NCBI GenBank assembly: GCA_016866775.1
Contig: VGLJ01000008.1
Location: 1 to 64,000, forward strand
Reading direction: 5' to 3'
From: Candidatus Rokuibacteriota bacterium
Lineage (GTDB): Bacteria > Methylomirabilota > Methylomirabilia > Rokubacteriales > CSP1-6
Length of the DNA: 64,000 nucleotides
The translations under genes were made by a program, and so were the position numbers. The notes under the pieces are model-generated. The model did not search any database. It saw only the letters and a list, made by a program, of their open reading frames with translations, and was not told the origin of the DNA. Numbering within the stretch: the stretch's first letter is position 1; each line of letters begins with the position of its first letter. Shown here in pieces: positions 1-7,481 of this stretch.

Positions 1-208
1 CTCCGGCCATGAGCGCCACGGCGCGCCTTCGGACGGATCGGCCCCAGGCGGGCCGGCCCCCGGCGGCCCGGCCGGTGACCGACCTCGGCGGCCCCGCCGT
101 CGCAGGCGTGGCCCACGTCCGGACCATCCGCCCCAGACGCCCTGACGCGGCCCGGCCCGCCCGGCAATTACAACTTTTCCTGGGCGATCGGGATGCCGAC
201 ACTAGAAG
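1..208. other. Upstream region without a supported gene
   Basis: The 67-codon plus-strand ORF here is Arg/Pro-rich and has the look of a GC-driven chance frame, so it is not called. A CAT at 8-10 could be the start codon of a minus-strand gene leaving the window on the left, but only three codons are present. The last 60 bases should hold the promoter of the diguanylate cyclase, yet no convincing -35/-10 pair was found. Confidence 0.4.
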
Positions 209-2284
209 ATGAGCGCGCGTATGGCGAAGACCCCTGGTCCGCGGCCTCGCAAGCGTCAAAAGACGGACGATCACGAGCGTCGGCGCCTCGAGGTCCTCTC
301 CGACGTGACACGCCGCCTTGCCGCGGTGCAGGACAGCCAGCAGACCCTCGAGCAGATCGTCGCCGCGGCGACGGCGTTGCTCGGCGCCGAGGCCGCCGGT
401 CTTCGGCTGCGCGACGGAGACGATCTCGTCATCAAGGCCCGCACGGAATCCGCGGCCGAGCTGATGGCGCGGGTCCGCGTGCACATCGGTGAGAGCCTGA
501 GCGGTCAGGTTCTGGCGACCGGGCAGCCGCTCGCGGTCGAGGACCTCGTCGAGGACACGCGTTACGACGCGGGCCACAAGCGGGCCGCGCTGGAGCGCGG
601 CTTCCATGGCTTCGTGGCCGTGCCGCTGCGCGCGCACGATCGCGTCATCGGCGTGCTCAACGTGTACACGAAGCGGCGCCGGCGCTTCCTGCCCGACGAG
701 ATCGCGCTGCTGATGACGTTCGCCGACCAGGCGTCGCTCGCGATCGAGAAGGACCGCATGCTGCAGGAGGCGCGCGGCCACGCGACGCGTCTCAAGGGAC
801 TCGCGCGTTTGAACCAGGCGATCTCGTCGTCGCTCGACATCGGCGACGTGCTCAGCGCCATCGCGGGCGCCGCGGGCGAGCTGACCGGCGCGCCGACCGT
901 GGCGTTCTGGGTGGCCGACGAGGCCCGGCGACAGCTCGAGCTGCGCGCGCTCTCTGACGACCGTCTCGCGGCCGACCTGCCGACGCGGATCCTGCGCTTC
1001 GAGCAGGGCATTGTCGGGTGGGTCGCCGCGCACGGCCGCGCGCTCGACGTGCCCGACGTCGCGAGCGAGCCGCGCGTCTACGCGGTGGAGTGGCACCGGG
1101 CGCACGGGCTCTCCAGCGCCTACGCGATGCCCATCGTCTTCCACAGCTCACTGCTCGGCGTGCTCGTCCTCTACGGCGCCGCGCCCTTCTATCTGACCGA
1201 CGACGACCGCGAGGTGCTCGACGCCTTCGTCACGCAGGCCGGCGTCGCCATTCGTAACGCGCGCCTCTACGACGACGTGCGCGTGTCCGAGGAGCGGCTG
1301 GCGCAGCGCTCGCGCGAGCTCGACCTTCTCAACCGCATGGGCGAGCTGCTGCAGGCGTGCGTGACGGAGGACGAAGCCTATTCCGTCGTCGGCCGGTTCG
1401 TGAGCCAGTTCTTCCCCGACGACCCGGGCGCCGTGTTCGTGATGAGCGCCTCGCGCAACATGGTGGAGGCGCGCGCGATGTGGGGCGAAGCCTCGTCGCC
1501 CGCGTCGTCGGTCTTCAAGCCCGAGGAGTGCTGGGCGCTGCGTCGCGGGCGGCTCCATCTCGTCGAGTCGGCCGCGCAGGGGTTGCTCTGCAGCCATCTG
1601 CCGCAGCCCGCGCCGGCGAGCTACCTCTGCATCCCGCTCATCGCGCAGGGCGACTCGCTCGGCGTGCTCTACCTCGGCGCGCGGGCACACGCGTGGCCGG
1701 ACGCGCGGCAGCGCCTCGCCGCCACCGTCGCCGACCAGCTCGGCCTGGCGGTGGCGAACCTGAAGCTGCGCGAGACGCTTCGCAACCAGTCGATCCGCGA
1801 TCCGCTCACGGGCCTGTTCAACCGCCGCTATCTCGAGGAGACGCTCGAGCGCGAGCTGCGGCGCGCGGACCGCGGGCAGGGCGGGCTCGGCGTGGTGATG
1901 ATCGACCTCGATCGCTTCAAGCAGTTCAACGACACCCACGGCCACGACGCCGGCGATCTGTTGCTGCGCGAGTTCGGCCGCATTCTCCAGAGCGCGATCC
2001 GGAGCGGCGACGTCGCGTGCCGCTACGGCGGCGAGGAGTTCGTGCTCATCATGCCGGGCGCCAGTCTCGACGCGACGCGGAACCGCGCCGAGCAGATCCG
2101 CGAGTCGGTCAAGCAGCTCTTCGTCTCGCATCGCGGGCAGTCCGTCGGATCCCTCACGATGTCGGCGGGCGTGGCCGTGTTCCCGCAGCACGGGTCGACC
2201 GCGGACGTGCTCGTGCAGGCCGCGGACGCCGCGCTGTATCGCGCGAAGGCCGACGGCCGCGACCGCGTCGTCGTCTCGCTCTAA
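209..2284 (+). CDS. Multi-GAF diguanylate cyclase
   Basis: Predicted sensory enzyme (691 aa) that makes cyclic di-GMP from two GTP. Two clear GAF sensor domains (about residues 28-185 and 195-352) and a third, more diverged GAF-like part (about 370-525) precede a C-terminal GGDEF domain (about 528-690). The active-site loop reads RYGGEEF, and RSGD lies five residues before GGEEF, matching the RxxD inhibitory site, so product feedback is expected. No signal peptide or membrane segment is visible, so it should be cytosolic. ATG 209 has AGAAG almost touching it; ATG 221 is an alternative start. No EAL or PilZ partner lies nearby. Confidence 0.93.
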   Translation: MSARMAKTPGPRPRKRQKTDDHERRRLEVLSDVTRRLAAVQDSQQTLEQIVAAATALLGAEAAGLRLRDGDDLVIKARTESAAELMARVRVHIGESLSGQVLATGQPLAVEDLVEDTRYDAGHKRAALERGFHGFVAVPLRAHDRVIGVLNVYTKRRRRFLPDEIALLMTFADQASLAIEKDRMLQEARGHATRLKGLARLNQAISSSLDIGDVLSAIAGAAGELTGAPTVAFWVADEARRQLELRALSDDRLAADLPTRILRFEQGIVGWVAAHGRALDVPDVASEPRVYAVEWHRAHGLSSAYAMPIVFHSSLLGVLVLYGAAPFYLTDDDREVLDAFVTQAGVAIRNARLYDDVRVSEERLAQRSRELDLLNRMGELLQACVTEDEAYSVVGRFVSQFFPDDPGAVFVMSASRNMVEARAMWGEASSPASSVFKPEECWALRRGRLHLVESAAQGLLCSHLPQPAPASYLCIPLIAQGDSLGVLYLGARAHAWPDARQRLAATVADQLGLAVANLKLRETLRNQSIRDPLTGLFNRRYLEETLERELRRADRGQGGLGVVMIDLDRFKQFNDTHGHDAGDLLLREFGRILQSAIRSGDVACRYGGEEFVLIMPGASLDATRNRAEQIRESVKQLFVSHRGQSVGSLTMSAGVAVFPQHGSTADVLVQAADAALYRAKADGRDRVVVSL

Positions 2285-2333
2285 GGGATTTCCCTGACGC
2301 GCGCGTCCGTTTCTCAGGGTTTTCCCTGATGCG
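2284..2333. promoter_or_regulatory. Tandem palindromes after the cyclase gene
   Basis: Immediately after the stop codon come AGGGATTTCCCT and then TCAGGGTTTTCCCTGA (2314-2329), a perfect 6+4+6 palindrome. The two units share a directly repeated core GGG(A/T)TTTCCCTGA(C/T)GCG. They could be a pair of regulator sites for the next gene or a weak terminator; there is no T-run after the stem. A related TCAGGG...CCTGATGCG arrangement stands before the LysR gene at 16705. Confidence 0.5.
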
Positions 2334-2383
2334 ACCGCGGGTTTTAACGGCCGGATAGCAGCGCGGCCGTCAGAGCGGGAGAC

Positions 2384-2995
2384 GTGAAAGGCTTCGTCCT
2401 TCTCGTCTCCGTGCCCGCCGTGATCGCCGTCGGCGCCTTCGTCGTGGTACTCGACTTCGTGCAGGCGCGCGCGCAGGCGAAGGCGTTCGGTCCGCAGTTC
2501 GCGCCGCCGCTCACCGGGATCATCCTGCAGGGCGCGGCGATCACGTGCCTCGCGCTCGTGCTCATCGCCCTCGTCGTGGCGCGCGAGCACCGCCGCCACC
2601 GCCCGGGCGCCGTGCGCCGCCGCCGTCGCGGACATCGCGCCGGCACTCGCACGCACGCGCGCGTGCCGACACCCGCTCCCGTTGCCGTTGCTGTCGTGAG
2701 GGAACCCACCGTCTCGACAGTTGTCACGGAGCGAGCCCGCGTTCGAGAACGCGCCGACCGTGCGCTTCCTCTATCGATCGCCCGAGCACGACGAAGCCCT
2801 GTTCCGGTTGCGATACGCCGTCGTCCACCGCAAGGGCGGTGCGGTGCTCACCGGCACCTACGGATGCGGCAAGACGACGCTGGCGCGCGCGCTCGCGCGC
2901 GAGCTCGATCCCAAGCGCTTCGAGGTCGCGCTCATCGCGAATCCACTCCTCAGCCCGATCGAGCTTCTCCGCGAGTTCCTCCACCAGCTCGGTGA
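2384..2995 (+). CDS. Hypothetical membrane protein, doubtful 3' half
   Basis: GTG-started ORF with GGGAG just upstream. The first 70 residues look real: two hydrophobic segments (about 3-24 and 46-67) separated by a short polar loop, followed by a basic stop-transfer patch. Beyond about residue 75 the translation becomes Arg-rich and low in complexity, and from 2721 it overlaps the AAA ATPase gene in another frame for about 275 bases. Either the true protein is shorter and was disturbed by a frameshift, or only the N-terminal membrane part is meaningful. Family not recognised. Confidence 0.35.
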   Translation: MKGFVLLVSVPAVIAVGAFVVVLDFVQARAQAKAFGPQFAPPLTGIILQGAAITCLALVLIALVVAREHRRHRPGAVRRRRRGHRAGTRTHARVPTPAPVAVAVVREPTVSTVVTERARVRERADRALPLSIARARRSPVPVAIRRRPPQGRCGAHRHLRMRQDDAGARARARARSQALRGRAHRESTPQPDRASPRVPPPAR

Positions 2996-3515
2996 GCCGA
3001 CGGTGCCGCAGGAGAAACCCGCCGTGCTCCGTCGGCTGCAGGAACGGCTCGTGGAGAACCTGCGCCGGGGAAAGGACACCGTGCTCATCGTCGACGAAGC
3101 GCAGCTGATCCAGGACGAGGCCGTCTTCGACGAGCTGCGCCTGCTGCTGAACTTCCAGACGAACGATCGCTTTCTCATGACGCTCGTCCTGGCCGGCTCG
3201 GACGAGCTCCGCGAGTCGCTGCGCCGCCATCCGCATCTCGCGCAGCGCTGCAGCGTCCGCGCGCGTCTCGAGCCGCTCGATCGCGAGCAGACCGGCTACT
3301 ACGTTCGCCACCGCCTGGTCACGGCCGGTCGAGACACCGAGACGCTGACCGACGAGGCGATGGACGAGCTGTTCGAGGCCACCGGCGGGACCCCGCGCGT
3401 GATCAACGCCGTGTGCGACCTCACGCTCGTCGTCGGCGCCGCCGCCGGCGCCCGCCGCGTGGACGGCGAGCTCGTGCGCCGCGTCGCCGAAGACGTCACC
3501 GCGCACGCCGCCTGA
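2721..3515 (+). CDS. ExeA-like AAA ATPase
   Basis: AAA+ ATPase of 264 aa resembling the ATPase domain of ExeA/MshM (type II secretion and pilus accessory proteins) and the TniB family. Walker A is GTYGCGKTT (about residues 44-52), Walker B is TVLIVDEAQ, and an arginine-rich sensor region follows (RCSVRARLEPL). The N-terminus AFENAPTVRFLYRSPEH corresponds to the conserved start of the family, which supports the TTG start at 2721 even though no good ribosome site is seen. No peptidoglycan-binding C-terminal domain, secretin gene or transposase is nearby, so the partner system is unknown. Confidence 0.8.
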   Translation: MSRSEPAFENAPTVRFLYRSPEHDEALFRLRYAVVHRKGGAVLTGTYGCGKTTLARALARELDPKRFEVALIANPLLSPIELLREFLHQLGEPTVPQEKPAVLRRLQERLVENLRRGKDTVLIVDEAQLIQDEAVFDELRLLLNFQTNDRFLMTLVLAGSDELRESLRRHPHLAQRCSVRARLEPLDREQTGYYVRHRLVTAGRDTETLTDEAMDELFEATGGTPRVINAVCDLTLVVGAAAGARRVDGELVRRVAEDVTAHAA

Positions 3516-3576
3516 CCGGCCCACCTTCACGCCCGCCCGTTTTTTGCGCGAAGATGTCTCCCGAGGGAGACCTGTC

Positions 3577-4611
3577 ATGACGCTCACGCTGCCGATGAAG
3601 CTTCCGACGTCCGTGGTCGGCAGCCACGGGCTGCCGGGCTGGGTGTGGCTCGCGCGCGAGGCGATGGAGCAGGGCCGCCTCGGCGCGCTCGACGTGCGCG
3701 AGCTGATGGAGGACGCGACGCAGGCCGCGCTCCTCGATCAGGAACGCGCGGGCGTCGACGTCGTGACCACGGGCGAGATGGGCCGCGTCCGCTTCATCAT
3801 CGGCTTCTACGACCGCATCACGGGCATCCGTGCGCTCCCCGCGCCGCGGCAGCTCGGCCAGCCGCTCTGGGACACGAACACGCCGTTCGAGGTCACCGAC
3901 ACGATCGCCGCGCCGGCCGGTCTCGGCATCGTGGAGGAGTTCACGCTGGCACGCAGGCTCACGCAGAAGCCGATCAAGGCGACCGTGCCCGGTCCGTACA
4001 CGCTGCTGGTGCCGCTCAAGCTCGGCAACGGCTATCGCGACAAGGACACGCTGCTCGCCGACCTCGTCGCGATCGTGAACGCAGAGTGCCGGGCGCTCGT
4101 GGCCGCGGGCGCGAGCTTCATCCAGATCGACGAGCCGCATCACGGGATGTACGCGGGCTCCGTCCACGACGTCACGCGCGGCATCAACCGCGCGGTGGAC
4201 GGCGTGAACGCGAAGATCGCCGTTCACGTCTGCTTCGGCAACCTGTACGGTCGGCCGTTCAGCGCCGTCCGCGACTACCGCAACGTGTTCCCGACGCTCG
4301 GCGACCTGAAGGCGTCGCAGATCGTGCTCGAGTTCGCGAACCGCGGCATGGAAGACGCCGCGCGGTGGAAGGACTTCCCGAAAGACAAGGAGCTCGGCGC
4401 GGGCGTGATCGACGTGAAGGCGTTCAAGGCGGAGACCGCGGCCGACGTCGCCGAGCGCATCCGGGCGCTCCTCCAGTACATCCCGGCCGAGCGCCTCTGG
4501 CTCAACCCCGACTGCGGCTTCTGGGAGACGCCGCGGTGGGTGGTGAAGCACAAGCTCGCGGCGCTCTGCGAGGGCGCCGCCCTGGTCCGGAAGGAGCTCG
4601 GCGGCGCGTAA
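3577..4611 (+). CDS. MetE-like cobalamin-independent methyltransferase
   Basis: A 344-aa protein matching the C-terminal catalytic half of cobalamin-independent methionine synthase, including the short stand-alone forms. The zinc ligands expected for that family can be seen in order: His-x-Cys in AVHVCFGN, Glu in IVLEFANRG and Cys in NPDCGFW. The fold would be a TIM barrel activating a thiol substrate for methyl transfer; the real methyl donor and acceptor are not certain because short homologues often do not use methyltetrahydrofolate. ATG 3577 is preceded by GAGGGAGA and chosen over the in-frame start at 3544. It stands alone, with no other methionine gene near. Confidence 0.85.
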   Translation: MTLTLPMKLPTSVVGSHGLPGWVWLAREAMEQGRLGALDVRELMEDATQAALLDQERAGVDVVTTGEMGRVRFIIGFYDRITGIRALPAPRQLGQPLWDTNTPFEVTDTIAAPAGLGIVEEFTLARRLTQKPIKATVPGPYTLLVPLKLGNGYRDKDTLLADLVAIVNAECRALVAAGASFIQIDEPHHGMYAGSVHDVTRGINRAVDGVNAKIAVHVCFGNLYGRPFSAVRDYRNVFPTLGDLKASQIVLEFANRGMEDAARWKDFPKDKELGAGVIDVKAFKAETAADVAERIRALLQYIPAERLWLNPDCGFWETPRWVVKHKLAALCEGAALVRKELGGA

Positions 4612-4614
4612 GGC

Positions 4615-4666
4615 TTGACGCTGTCTCGTGACCCCGCTACCTTTACTTCAGATGACGAAAGTAAAG
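4615..4666 (+). promoter_or_regulatory. Promoter and operator of the vapBC module
   Basis: TTGACG (4615-4620), a 17-base spacer and TACCTT (4638-4643) form a plausible sigma-70 promoter. CTTTACTT (4641-4648) and AAGTAAAG (4659-4666) make a perfect 8-bp inverted repeat with a 10-base spacer that covers the -10 end, the predicted transcription start and the ATG at 4652. The mRNA would therefore be leaderless or nearly so, and binding of VapB/VapBC to the palindrome would block initiation. Autoregulation is inferred from the known behaviour of such modules. Confidence 0.65.
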
Positions 4667-4897
4667 GTTCGGCGACGGGGCCGGTCCCGAATCAGCGTCA
4701 AGAACCAGACCACGATTCCTGTGCGCGCTCTGCGGGAAGCTGGCTTGCGCCCGGGTGATGAAATCGTCGTCGAGGCGGCCGGACCAGGCCGGATCGTCCT
4801 CGTCCGCGCAGAGGATCCCGTGGCCCGTCATGCTGGCGCCCTCACGGGGATCTATCCGAAGGGGTATTTGAAGAGGCTGCGCCGCGAGTGGCGGTGA
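4652..4897 (+). CDS. AbrB-fold antitoxin (VapB-like)
   Basis: An 81-aa protein with a SpoVT/AbrB DNA-binding domain: ISVKNQTTIPVRALREAGLRPGDEIVVEAAG is the swapped-hairpin core, and the basic N-terminus (VKVRRRGRS) and C-terminus (LKRLRREWR) fit DNA and toxin binding respectively. It should neutralise the PIN toxin encoded just downstream and repress its own promoter. ATG 4652 is preferred over 4628 because the promoter and palindrome place the transcript start here. Its stop codon overlaps the toxin start by 10 bases, so the pair is translationally coupled. Confidence 0.85.
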   Translation: MTKVKVRRRGRSRISVKNQTTIPVRALREAGLRPGDEIVVEAAGPGRIVLVRAEDPVARHAGALTGIYPKGYLKRLRREWR

Positions 4898-5280
4898 TCG
4901 TTCTCGACGCGGGGGTGGTCATCGGGTTTCTCGACGGATCCGACGCGCACCATGAGGCCGCCATCACTGCCCTCGTGATGAGGCGAGCCGATAAGCTCGT
5001 GCTACCGACAAGCGCGTTCGCAGAGGCGCTCGTCCGTCCCTACCAGGTCGGTGCGGCCGCCGTGGCTGCGGTCGATGACTTCGTCCGTGACCTGGCTGTC
5101 GATCTGCAGTCGCTCACGCCATCGATCGCCCACCGGGCCGCATACCTGCGGGCGCGCTTCCCGAAGCTCGCCCTTCCCGATGCAATCGTCCTTGCCACCG
5201 GCGACGTTCTCGACGCCGGCAGTGTGCTGACCACCGACAAGGAGTGGCGTCGCTTCAGTCGACGGGCCCGGCCGATCTGA
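4888..5280 (+). CDS. PIN-domain toxin (VapC-like)
   Basis: A 130-aa PIN-domain ribonuclease. The four acidic residues that bind Mg2+ in VapC toxins are in place: D7 (VLDAG), E46 (AFAEAL), D98 (LPDAIVLAT) and D117 (TTDKEW). It is expected to cleave RNA, usually tRNA or rRNA, when the antitoxin is lost. GTG start at 4888 overlaps the antitoxin gene. The length is usual for the family and no inactivating change is seen. A convergent nicotinamidase gene ends 15 bases away. Confidence 0.88.
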   Translation: MAVIVLDAGVVIGFLDGSDAHHEAAITALVMRRADKLVLPTSAFAEALVRPYQVGAAAVAAVDDFVRDLAVDLQSLTPSIAHRAAYLRARFPKLALPDAIVLATGDVLDAGSVLTTDKEWRRFSRRARPI

Positions 5281-5295
5281 GGCTCAGCCAGCTCG

Positions 5296-5940
5296 TCACA
5301 AGGCGATGTCGGACGACGTCAGGCGGGCGACGCCGGCCGCGGTCATGTCCGCCCATGCGCGCGCGCGCGAGCCGGCCGTGTCGATCGCGCGCGTCGCGTC
5401 CTCGATGACGGACGCCTGGAAGCCGGCGCGCTTCGCGTCGAGCGCCGACCACGCCACGCAGAAATCGGTCGCCAGCCCGACGAAGTACGCGTGCGCGAGA
5501 CCACGCTCGCGCAGATAGCCCGACAAGCCGGTCATCGTCGTGCGGTCGGCTTCCAGGAACGCCGAGTACGAATCGACCTGCGGCCGATAGCCCTTGCGAA
5601 TGATCAGCGACGCGTGCGGCACCGCGAGGTCCTTGTGCAGGTCGGCGTCGACCGTGCCCTGGACGCAGTGATCGGGCCAGAGGATCTGCGGACCGTACGG
5701 CAGCTCGATCGTGTCGAAGGGCTTCTTGCCGCGGTGGCTGGACGCGAACGAGACGTGGCCCGGCGTGTGCCAGTCCTGCGTGACGATCACGTGGCGGAAC
5801 GCCCGCGCGAGGCGGTTGACGACGGGCACCACGCGATCGCCCTCCGGGACCGGCAACGAGCCGCCGGGCATGAAGCCGTTCTGGACGTCCACGATCACGA
5901 GCACGTCGCGCTCGCCCGGGACGATCGGCGCGCTGGCCAT
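5296..5940 (-). CDS. pncA: Nicotinamidase-family amidohydrolase
   Basis: Isochorismatase-fold hydrolase of 214 aa, close to bacterial nicotinamidase/pyrazinamidase, which turns nicotinamide into nicotinate for NAD salvage. The catalytic triad is visible: Asp in VIVDVQNGF (D18), Lys in IIRKGY and Cys in ATDFCVAW; the metal-binding HxxxxxH region reads QDWHTPGHVSF. No signal peptide, so cytosolic. It lies 13 bases downstream of a second, Tat-exported copy on the same strand, and the two share long stretches of identity, pointing to a tandem duplication with different cellular location. Confidence 0.9.
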   Translation of the reverse strand: MASAPIVPGERDVLVIVDVQNGFMPGGSLPVPEGDRVVPVVNRLARAFRHVIVTQDWHTPGHVSFASSHRGKKPFDTIELPYGPQILWPDHCVQGTVDADLHKDLAVPHASLIIRKGYRPQVDSYSAFLEADRTTMTGLSGYLRERGLAHAYFVGLATDFCVAWSALDAKRAGFQASVIEDATRAIDTAGSRARAWADMTAAGVARLTSSDIAL

Positions 5941-5953
5941 CGAGACGGTCTCG

Positions 5954-6676
5954 CTACAGCGCGATGGCGCTCGACTGGATGCGGCCGACGCCCGCGCCCG
6001 TCATGTCCGCCCACGCCTTGCCGAGCGAGCCGCCGGCGTCGATGCCGCGCGTGGCGTCCTCGATGACCGACGCCTTGAAGCCGGCACGCTTCGCGTCGAG
6101 CGCGGACCACGCCACGCAGAAGTCGGTGGCGAGCCCCACGACGTACACGTTCTTCAGGCCGCGCTCCTTCAGGTAGCCCGTCAGCCCCGTCATCGTCTTC
6201 CGATCGGCTTCGAGGAACGCCGAGTAGGAGTCGACGTGCTGGCGATAGCCCTTGCGAATGACGATCTGCGCGTGCGCAATCCGCAGCTCCTTCGCGAGGT
6301 CGGCGTCCGGCGTGCCCTGGATGCAGTGATCGGGCCACAGCACCTGCGTGCCGTAGGGCAGCGCCACGGTCTCGAACGGCTTCTTGCCGGAGTGGCTGGA
6401 CGCGAACGAGATGTGGCTCTTCGTGTGCCAGTCCTGCGTGATGACGACGTTGCGGAACGCCGGCGCCAGGCGATTGATGATCGGGATGATCTTGTCGCCC
6501 TCGGGCACGGGCAGCGTGCCGCCGGGCAGGAAGCAGTTCTGCGCGTCGATCACGGCGAGCACGTCGTCGTCAGCGGGCTTGATGCGCGTCTGCGCCGAGA
6601 CCCAGCGCGGAGCCACGGCGAGGATGGTGGCGGCGGCGGCGGTGGTGAGGAAATCACGGCGTCGCAACGTGGCCAT
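5954..6676 (-). CDS. Tat-exported nicotinamidase-like hydrolase
   Basis: Paralogue of the neighbouring nicotinamidase (240 aa) carrying an added N-terminal twin-arginine signal: MATLRRRDFLTTAAAATILAVA followed by an Ala-x-Ala-like cleavage region before QTRIKP. The same catalytic residues are kept (Asp in AVIDAQNCF, Lys in VIRKGY, Cys in ATDFCVAW), as is QDWHTKSHISF. It should therefore be an active amidase folded in the cytosol and moved to the periplasm or cell surface, perhaps scavenging nicotinamide or a related amide outside. ATG 6676 has GGAGG eight bases upstream and gives a clean signal peptide, unlike the longer ORF starting at 6853. Confidence 0.87.
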   Translation of the reverse strand: MATLRRRDFLTTAAAATILAVAPRWVSAQTRIKPADDDVLAVIDAQNCFLPGGTLPVPEGDKIIPIINRLAPAFRNVVITQDWHTKSHISFASSHSGKKPFETVALPYGTQVLWPDHCIQGTPDADLAKELRIAHAQIVIRKGYRQHVDSYSAFLEADRKTMTGLTGYLKERGLKNVYVVGLATDFCVAWSALDAKRAGFKASVIEDATRGIDAGGSLGKAWADMTGAGVGRIQSSAIAL

Positions 6677-6735
6677 GGGCACCTCCAGGTGCCGGCTACG
6701 GTAGCGCCGCCGACGCTCGACGCGCAACCTACGCG

Positions 6736-6876
6736 CCGCGACGGGGGCGAGACGGCGGGTGAGGGGTGGGCGCGCGGCGACTTCCGCAGCTATTGGTGAG
6801 CCGGCGAAGCCGGCGCACCAACGCGAGGACGGGAGCGCGCGCCCACCCCTCACCCGCCGTCTCGCCCCCGTCGCGG
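6736..6876. repeat. Palindromic element A (41-bp arms, intergenic)
   Basis: A perfect 41-bp inverted repeat: left arm 6736-6776 is G-rich, right arm 6836-6876 is its exact reverse complement. The 59-base middle holds a nested hairpin, TTGGTG-a-GCCGGC facing GCCGGC-g-CACCAA (6793-6821). It lies between the starts of one gene and the end of another (exported nicotinamidase and Spy-like chaperone, both minus strand) and has no coding capacity of its own. The architecture (G-rich left arm, C-rich right arm, about 140-190 bp in all) is like the elements inside ligD and the gamma-glutamyltransferase gene. Confidence 0.85.
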
Positions 6877-6913
6877 TGCCGAAGGTAGGCGCCGCGCCCG
6901 GCGTTTGTGGCGG

Positions 6914-7363
6914 TTACGACTGCGTCGCCGGCTTGCCGTGATGCCGCTTGCCGTGGCCGTGGCCGAACTGCGTCTCCGCGAACTTCGCGCGCTGCTCCGG
7001 CGTGAGGATCGGACCGATCTCCTGCAGGACCTTCACGCGGGCGGTGACCGTCTGGCCGAGGAGCTGCTGGACCTCGGCGGTCTTGGCCGTGGTGTCGGCC
7101 CCGTTGAGCGCGAGCTGACGCAGCTCGGCCTGCGCGGTGTGCAGCGCCTTCCACGACTGCTTCTGCTCGTCCCGATGCTTGGCGTAGGCGGCCTTGATGG
7201 CGGCGACCTGGTCGTCGGTGAGCCCGAGGCGCTGCTGGAGCCGCGCCATCCCGTGCTCGCGATGCACCGGAGCGGCCGGACCCTGCGTGCCCTGCGCGAG
7301 CGCGACGCCCGTGCCGCCGAGCAGCGCCACGAGCGAGAGAGCCACGAGTGAGCGTCTGAGCAT
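6914..7363 (-). CDS. Spy/CpxP-like periplasmic chaperone
   Basis: A 149-aa exported protein with a Sec signal peptide (about residues 1-24, ending ALAQG) and a helical LTxxQ-type core: the repeats LGLTDDQVAAIKAAY and LTPEQRAKFAE are typical of Spy/CpxP proteins, which act as ATP-independent periplasmic chaperones or sense envelope and metal stress. The C-terminus is His-rich (HGHGKRHHGK), suggesting metal binding. GGAGG lies about seven bases before the ATG. It stands alone downstream of palindromic element A is the 3' side of the locus; no CpxRA-like pair is nearby. Confidence 0.82.
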   Translation of the reverse strand: MLRRSLVALSLVALLGGTGVALAQGTQGPAAPVHREHGMARLQQRLGLTDDQVAAIKAAYAKHRDEQKQSWKALHTAQAELRQLALNGADTTAKTAEVQQLLGQTVTARVKVLQEIGPILTPEQRAKFAETQFGHGHGKRHHGKPATQS

Positions 7364-7481
7364 TGAGCGATCCTCCTTGTCTCGTTCGACGGAGGGGGGT
7401 GCGCAGGCATTTACACGCTGCGCGTCGTGGTCGGGCGGCGACGGGTGGCGAGGCCGTTGCGCCGCGGGTACGCTGGAATCG

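Noticed and set aside
9-212. 67-aa plus-strand ORF before the diguanylate cyclase
   Set aside because: Arg/Pro/Ala-rich with no fold or ribosome site; likely chance in GC-rich sequence.
1148-2656. Long minus-strand ORF of 502 aa opposite the diguanylate cyclase
   Set aside because: Arg/His/Glu-rich translation with no domain, exact antisense to a well-supported gene; high GC makes stops rare in this frame.
2721-3515. ExeA-like ATPase considered as a TniB transposition protein
   Set aside because: No transposase, resolvase or terminal repeats were seen in the flanking 5 kb.
3516-3576. SAM- or B12-type riboswitch before the MetE-like gene
   Set aside because: Only 61 bases separate the genes; a T-run without a proper stem is present and no riboswitch core can be recognised.
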